Of a stretch of DNA of 64,000 nucleotides, positions 59,429 to 64,000 are shown piece by piece. A program made the position numbers and the translations under genes. Source of the stretch: Thermosipho japonicus (GTDB lineage: Bacteria > Thermotogota > Thermotogae > Thermotogales > Fervidobacteriaceae); NCBI RefSeq assembly GCF_014201655.1, contig NZ_JACHEX010000001.1:423653-487652 (forward strand), given 5' to 3'. Within the stretch, counting starts at the first letter, position 1; every line of letters begins with the position of its first letter. The notes beneath the pieces were generated by a model. The model did no database searches. It was not told where the DNA came from and saw only the letters and a program-made list of their open reading frames with translations.

Positions 59429-60766
59429 ATGAAAAATGCCCCACACAGTATAGAGGCTGAACAAGCGATATTAGGTAGTATATTAATAGATCCCGAAACA
59501 ATTGAAAACATTATTTCAATTGTTAGCTCAAGAGATTTTTTCGATCCAAGGCATGCCGAAATATTCAAGGCTATAGAAGAACTATACGATGAGGGTATTC
59601 CAATTGATGTAATATCAATTTGTGACCGCCTTAAAACTAAGGGAAAACTTGAAATGGTAGGCGGAGAAATTTATGTTGCACAGCTTGCAGATATAGTACC
59701 AACATCTGCACATGCAGAGATGTACGCACAAATCGTTAGGGATAAATCGGTTTTGAGGGCACTCATAAACGCTGCATCCAAGGTAGTAGAAGATGCCATG
59801 TCTGATAGAGATGTGGACGACATCTTAGATAATGCAGAAAGAGTAATTTTTGAAATAGCTGAATCAAAAACTTCAAAAACATACCTTTCGATGGACACTA
59901 TCCTGCATGAAGTTTTCGAAAATTTAGAAAATTTACGAACGAAGGTAAAAGACGGAATAACTAGCTTAATTACTGGTATTCCAACAGGTTTTAAAAAACT
60001 AGACGAAATGACATCAGGATTTCATAAATCTGATCTTATTATCTTGGCAGCAAGGCCTAGTGTTGGTAAAACAGCATTTGCACTTAATATAGCAAAAAAC
60101 ATGGCATTACACGCAAAAGCGCCTGTTGGCATTTTCAGTCTTGAAATGAGTAAAGAGCAGCTTGCACAAAGGCTCCTTGGAATGGAAGCATTAATTGAAC
60201 TTCAAAAAATAAGACGTGGAACATTGAGCGATGAAGAATGGCAAAGGTTGTTGACTGCAACTGGTAAACTCTACAAAGCAAATATAATAGTCGACGATGA
60301 AGCAAATCTTGACCCAAGATCACTTCGTGCAAAGGCAAGAAGAATGAAAAAAGAATATGGAATCGAAGCTATCTTTATAGATTATCTTCAATTGATGAGC
60401 ATAAAATCATATAGAGAAAACAGGCAACAAGAAATATCTGAAATTTCTAGGTCTCTTAAACTTCTTGCTAGAGAACTTGACGTGTCAATAATTGCTTTAT
60501 CACAACTTTCTCGTGCTGTTGAACAACGTGAAGATAAAAGGCCAAGACTGAGTGATCTAAGAGAGTCCGGTTCAATAGAGCAAGATGCTGATATGGTGTT
60601 ATTCTTATATAGAGAGCAATATTACAAAAAAGAAAAAACACTTGATCCACACGAAACAGAAATCATTATAGGAAAGCAGAGAAACGGACCTATTGGTACC
60701 GTTACTCTCTTATTTGATCCTAAATTTACCGCATTCTTTGAAGTTGATCCAACACATGGAGGGTGA
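59429..60766 (+). CDS. dnaB: replicative DNA helicase
   Basis: 445 residues from ATG 59429. N-terminal domain NAPHSIEAEQAILGSILIDPE; RecA-like core with AARPSVGKTAFALN (Walker A), IFIDYLQLM (Walker B) and DLRESGSIEQDADMVLFLYRE (arginine-finger region), ending GKQRNGPIGTVTLLFDPKFTAF. Hexameric 5'-3' helicase of the replisome. The 44 upstream codons (from 59297) are in frame but cross the small RNA and have no ribosome site, while AAAGGAGGAAAAG precedes ATG 59429. Confidence 0.96.
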   Translation: MKNAPHSIEAEQAILGSILIDPETIENIISIVSSRDFFDPRHAEIFKAIEELYDEGIPIDVISICDRLKTKGKLEMVGGEIYVAQLADIVPTSAHAEMYAQIVRDKSVLRALINAASKVVEDAMSDRDVDDILDNAERVIFEIAESKTSKTYLSMDTILHEVFENLENLRTKVKDGITSLITGIPTGFKKLDEMTSGFHKSDLIILAARPSVGKTAFALNIAKNMALHAKAPVGIFSLEMSKEQLAQRLLGMEALIELQKIRRGTLSDEEWQRLLTATGKLYKANIIVDDEANLDPRSLRAKARRMKKEYGIEAIFIDYLQLMSIKSYRENRQQEISEISRSLKLLARELDVSIIALSQLSRAVEQREDKRPRLSDLRESGSIEQDADMVLFLYREQYYKKEKTLDPHETEIIIGKQRNGPIGTVTLLFDPKFTAFFEVDPTHGG

Positions 60767-60771
60767 TCATT

Positions 60772-61248
60772 TTGAAGGCTATTTATCCTGGTTCTTTTGA
60801 CCCAATAACCTTTGGACATTTAGATATAATTAAAAGAGCTTCAAAAATTTTTTCAGAAGTTTTTGTTGTAGTTATGGAAAACAAAAGAAAAAAATACACC
60901 TTTAGCCTTGATGAAAGAATTGAAATGATAAAAGAATGTACAAATAATATAACAAATATAAAGGTTGATTATTTTAACGGACTTTTAATTGATTATCTTC
61001 AAAAAAATAAAATTGATGTAATTATACGTGGTCTTCGTGCTGTTACTGATTTTGAATATGAACTTCAAATGGCCATGGCAAATAAAGAAATGTGCCCACA
61101 TACTGACACAGTTTTTTTAATGACTGATAAAAAATATTCATTTATATCATCAAGTCTTGTGAAGGAAGTAGCTTATTTTGGTGGAGATATTTCAAGATGG
61201 GTTCCAAAAAATGTTGAAAAAAAACTAATACAAAAACTCAGGGAGTGA
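60772..61248 (+). CDS. coaD: phosphopantetheine adenylyltransferase
   Basis: 158 residues from TTG 60772, with GGAGGGTGAT upstream that also contains the dnaB stop. KAIYPGSFDPITFGHLDIIKR is the nucleotidyltransferase start (T-x-G-H). RGLRAVTDFEYELQMAMANK and SFISSSLVKEVAYFGGDIS are the other CoaD signatures. Makes dephospho-CoA. The ORF start GTG 60763 is inside the ribosome site. Overlaps the next gene region in GGGAGTGA. Confidence 0.95.
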   Translation: MKAIYPGSFDPITFGHLDIIKRASKIFSEVFVVVMENKRKKYTFSLDERIEMIKECTNNITNIKVDYFNGLLIDYLQKNKIDVIIRGLRAVTDFEYELQMAMANKEMCPHTDTVFLMTDKKYSFISSSLVKEVAYFGGDISRWVPKNVEKKLIQKLRE

Positions 61249-61253
61249 AAATT

Positions 61254-63845
61254 ATGAAAAAATGTCTTCTTTCCGTTGCAATGATAGTAAAAGATGAAGA
61301 GCATAATATAAGAAGGGCTCTAGAAAGTATTAAAGATATTGCTGATGAAATTGTGGTAGTTGATACCGGCTCAACAGACAAAACTCCTGAAATAGTAAGA
61401 GAATACACTGATAAACTTTATTTTCACCCTTGGGAAGGAAATTTTTCAAAGGCAAGAAACCAATCACTTAAATATCCAACTTGTGAATGGGTTCTCATAT
61501 TTGACGCCGACGAAGAAGTCAAAGAAGATTTTAAAGGAATAAGGAATTTTCTAGAAAATCTCCCAAATGATGTAAATACTGTATATCTCCCCACTTTAAG
61601 CTATCTTGACTGGGATTTTAAAAAAACTGAAATAGCTTCTACCCCTAGAGTTTTTAGAAATGGCACGATATATTATAAAAATATTATCCACAATCAACCT
61701 GTATACAAAGGAAAAGTTGTAAATGCTCCCTTTACGATATACCACTATGGTTATATCTGGACAAGGAAACTTCGTATACAAAAATATAACAGAACAAGAA
61801 CTCTAATATTAAAGCACCTTGAAAACAAAAATTTAAATCCTGTAGAAAAGATTTATTATCTTGTCCAACTTTACAAAACTGAAAATTTATCAAAATATAA
61901 AAATAGGAAAATAGAAGTTGGATGGAAAACATTAAAGGAAATAGAAAAAATAGGTAAAATTCCGGCAATAGGTCTTGAATTTCTCTTCTTATTTGGAATG
62001 GATGCACTAAATAAAGAAAATCTAGAACTTGCAGAAAATTTATTTAACAAAGCAATAGAAGCTGTTCCAAAATACCCTGATCCGTATTATGGTCTAACAG
62101 GAGTTTACGAAAAAAAAGACGATCTTGAAAGCCAATATAAATATGCAAAACTATTTTTAGAAAAAATTGAGTATGCTGAAAAGCACCCTGAAGAATTTGA
62201 ATGGACTATAATAGGCTTTAAACATAAAGGAACTGCAAACGCAGTCATTACAAAATACTTTCTGAAAAATAAGGATAAAAAAAATTTTGAAAATAACCTT
62301 AGAAAAACAATTGAATTTGCAAAAGCAACAGGGGAAAATATTAAAAGATTAATCAATATTATATTACAAGAGTGCTTAAAAATAAATGACATTGATTTTC
62401 TAAAAAGCATAAAATCTTCCTATGAATATATTTTAAATGTTTTAGTTGAAAACAATATTAATATCGATATTTGGAAAACCGCTTTTAAGTTTTTGGACAA
62501 CAATATTAAGCTAGATGTAAATCTTTTAGAAAAATTTGTACAAACTGATTTTCAAAACTTTGTTATAAAATCCCAAAAAGAGGGTGGAGATTTTCTTCTA
62601 GAATTTATATTCAAAAATGACTTTGAAAACAATATAAAAACTTTGAATGAAGTATTGTTTTTATTTAAATATTTTAACGGTCCAAAAGAAAAATTATTAA
62701 AACTACTTGCAAACATCAGAAAGAATTTCCCAGAAGACATTCAAGGAATCATATATTCATTAATTGGTGATATATATCTAAAACTTTCCAATTTTTCTGC
62801 GGCTATTTCGTCCTACAAAAAAGCTATTGAATTGAATAAAGATATTTCAAACTTTATTAAACCTGTACTTGATGATCTAAAAACAAGACTTGATCCAAAT
62901 ATAGATGGAGTTTTTGAAGAAATTTTAAACTATTACACAAAACACAAAGAATTAATTTTAACTATTGATGTTGATGAAATTGAATTAAAATACCTTAATC
63001 TAATTTCAAATACAGATTATGCAAAATATGTTGCTTCTATAAATTGCTATGATATAGATAGAAAGCTGAGACTTTTAAACGAAATCAAAAACAAAGATGA
63101 ATTTCCATTCTATTATTATAGACTTGCAAAAATTTACGAAGAAAAAGAAGATTTTGAAAAAGCATTTTCAACTCACATTAAAGCCTGTGAAGAAAATCAT
63201 AAAATAGCAGATTTAAAACTCGGCATGTACGAATATGATGGTTTTTATCCTAATTCAACTTACGCATTTATGAAAAATTCAGATAAAATAGTTTGGTGTA
63301 AAAATATAAGTGAAAAACTTTCAGGATTTGGCATAATTCAGCCAATTAGAATGTGGAAAAAGACAGAGAAATTCTATTATGCTTATCCATATCCTACAAA
63401 TGATGCAATAAAAATCGCTAAAAAAAGACGAAAAAAGTTAATTAAAGATTGGCCATTTAAGATTGACGACGAAATTATATTTAACTCCTTAGCTAAATTG
63501 AATGAAAATAGTATATACATAATAGAAAATGAAGAAGTCCCAGAATATTTGCTAAAAGAGCTCGAAATAAATAATTCAAAAGAAAGCAGTGCATTATTTT
63601 CAATAAATACAGTCCATGTCGAACCTGAACTTTCAAAAATAATACCAAAATACATTAAAAAAGGAATAATCATTTATTTTGAACCAAACTTTGATGATAA
63701 AGATGATATAGTTTTCTTCAATCCTGAATTTAAAATTCTCAGAAGTACAAATCAGATAAAAAATGAGTTAACTGAACTTGGCTTTAAAGTAGTAAAAATA
63801 ACTGCAGTAAAAAATATAAGAATTTTATCCTTTGAAAAAAGCTAA
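61254..63845 (+). CDS. family 2 glycosyltransferase fused to TPR and a C-terminal unknown domain
   Basis: 863 residues from ATG 61254 (GTG 61245 is in the ribosome site). Residues ~1-100: GT2 core, LLSVAMIVKDEEHNIRRALES, VVVDTGSTDKTPEIV, DADEEV (metal DxD) and WEGNFSKARNQSL. Residues ~210-560: helical, with a TPR-like segment (DIYLKLSNFSAAISSYKKAIELNK). Residues ~660-863: a region of unknown fold containing AYPYPTNDAIKIAKKRRKKLIKDW. The SunS/LgtF-like glycosyltransferase-TPR layout fits transfer of sugars to proteins. The stop overlaps the flagellin sigma-28 promoter, suggesting flagellin as substrate. Confidence 0.85.
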   Translation: MKKCLLSVAMIVKDEEHNIRRALESIKDIADEIVVVDTGSTDKTPEIVREYTDKLYFHPWEGNFSKARNQSLKYPTCEWVLIFDADEEVKEDFKGIRNFLENLPNDVNTVYLPTLSYLDWDFKKTEIASTPRVFRNGTIYYKNIIHNQPVYKGKVVNAPFTIYHYGYIWTRKLRIQKYNRTRTLILKHLENKNLNPVEKIYYLVQLYKTENLSKYKNRKIEVGWKTLKEIEKIGKIPAIGLEFLFLFGMDALNKENLELAENLFNKAIEAVPKYPDPYYGLTGVYEKKDDLESQYKYAKLFLEKIEYAEKHPEEFEWTIIGFKHKGTANAVITKYFLKNKDKKNFENNLRKTIEFAKATGENIKRLINIILQECLKINDIDFLKSIKSSYEYILNVLVENNINIDIWKTAFKFLDNNIKLDVNLLEKFVQTDFQNFVIKSQKEGGDFLLEFIFKNDFENNIKTLNEVLFLFKYFNGPKEKLLKLLANIRKNFPEDIQGIIYSLIGDIYLKLSNFSAAISSYKKAIELNKDISNFIKPVLDDLKTRLDPNIDGVFEEILNYYTKHKELILTIDVDEIELKYLNLISNTDYAKYVASINCYDIDRKLRLLNEIKNKDEFPFYYYRLAKIYEEKEDFEKAFSTHIKACEENHKIADLKLGMYEYDGFYPNSTYAFMKNSDKIVWCKNISEKLSGFGIIQPIRMWKKTEKFYYAYPYPTNDAIKIAKKRRKKLIKDWPFKIDDEIIFNSLAKLNENSIYIIENEEVPEYLLKELEINNSKESSALFSINTVHVEPELSKIIPKYIKKGIIIYFEPNFDDKDDIVFFNPEFKILRSTNQIKNELTELGFKVVKITAVKNIRILSFEKS

Positions 63846-63869
63846 AAATATTTTTTTAATTTCCGATAA
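63843..63869 (+). promoter_or_regulatory. sigma-28 (FliA) promoter of the flagellin gene
   Basis: TAAA (63843-63846), 15-nt spacer, TCCGATAA (63862-63869): 7 of 8 bases of GCCGATAA at the exact spacing of TAAA-N15-GCCGATAA. The TAAA overlaps the stop of the glycosyltransferase. Start about 58 nt before the flagellin ATG. Confidence 0.9.
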
Positions 63870-63927
63870 TCTAAATGGTTTAGAGTGCCTTGGACAAAAA
63901 TAAAAACCACATGGAGGTGGGGAAGGT

Positions 63928-64000
63928 ATGAGAATTAATCATAACATAAGTGCATTAAACGCTTGGAGAAGTATTGGTCAAACCAACATGGCTATGAGTA
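63928..64000 (+). CDS. flagellin, N-terminal part (cut by window edge)
   Basis: Open at the right edge; 24 codons visible, reading MRINHNISALNAWRSIGQTN then MAMS. This is the conserved D0 helix of bacterial flagellins (M-R-I-N-x-N-I-x-A-L-N-A). Ribosome site GGAGGTGGGGAAGG. A FliA-type promoter lies 58 nt upstream. Secreted by the flagellar export apparatus; FliS, its usual chaperone, is encoded 32 kb away. Confidence 0.93.
   Translation, partial: MRINHNISALNAWRSIGQTNMAMS

Overview
The window is AT-rich, tightly packed bacterial chromosome whose gene content and protein sequences look like Thermotogales. Low GC, the PDO/thioredoxin reductase pair, the SpeD/SpeE/PotABCD block, Opp-type transporters and a TM0106-family nuclease all point to a Thermosipho-like organism. 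This assignment is from recognised protein families and base composition, not from a marker-gene comparison. Both ends are cut: minC enters at the left and a flagellin gene leaves at the right.

Layout. 1-2815: minC (3' end) overlapping secA. 2820-3843: two small proteins resembling cyclic-nucleotide-binding domains. 3908-7897: a methylmalonyl-CoA module (epimerase, carboxyltransferase, OadG-like subunit, biotin carrier, B12-binding mutase subunit, MeaB). 7930-13624: TPR lipoprotein-like/secreted protein, phoH, a short PgpH-like HD phosphohydrolase, ybeY, a DMT transporter, DUF554 and DUF2520 proteins. 13576-15009 (-): phosphohexomutase. 15156-20876: a polyamine operon (XRE-cupin regulator, speD, speE, potD, potA, potB, potC) behind a direct-repeat operator candidate. 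20859-21398 (-): rsmD. 21452-29430: a five-gene Opp-type ABC transporter with unusual permeases. 29565-30803: DUF1015 protein. 30840-32785 (-): small membrane protein, fliS, unknown protein, Nudix hydrolase, and tRNA-Ser(CGA). 32938-36815: thiol-redox cluster (PDO, trxB, glutaredoxin, 28-codon ORF, secreted thioredoxin-like protein, ccdA, osmC), followed by glgX. 38976-48500 (-, apart from one lytic transglycosylase gene): SDR, L,D-transpeptidase, secreted protein, rhomboid, ybaB, apbE, radical-SAM AmrS-like, GNAT, ABC ATPase, prepilin-like protein, dnaN. 48638-52282: small membrane protein, folE2, L7Ae-like, GNAT, M32 carboxypeptidase. 52318-55485 (-): asnS, a GH3-like remnant, HAD phosphatase, mgsA. 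55570-57822: MFS sugar transporter facing a MagIII-like glycosylase and ridA. 57911-64000: TM0106-family nuclease, a candidate small RNA, dnaB, coaD, a glycosyltransferase-TPR protein, and flagellin behind a sigma-28 promoter.

Most genes sit in operons with 4-nt overlaps or gaps under 15 nt and strong GGAGGTGA-type ribosome sites, many with GTG or TTG starts. I corrected starts where a Shine-Dalgarno sequence overlaps the longest-ORF start codon.

The most interesting signals are non-coding. (1) A candidate ~83-nt RNA at 59311-59393 has its own promoter, a C-rich unpaired stretch, a 7-bp hairpin and a 10-bp terminator. Its C-rich stretch is perfectly complementary over 15 nt to the ribosome site of the acetyltransferase gene at 49951, and over 13 nt to the leader of the gene at 7930. 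Several other genes with G-run ribosome sites match over 8-10 nt. (2) Three divergent intergenic regions (48534, 55514, 57854) carry inverted repeats made of two back-to-back -10 elements spaced 11-13 nt apart, so the two promoters would exclude each other. (3) A 19-bp direct repeat lies over the predicted start of the polyamine operon.
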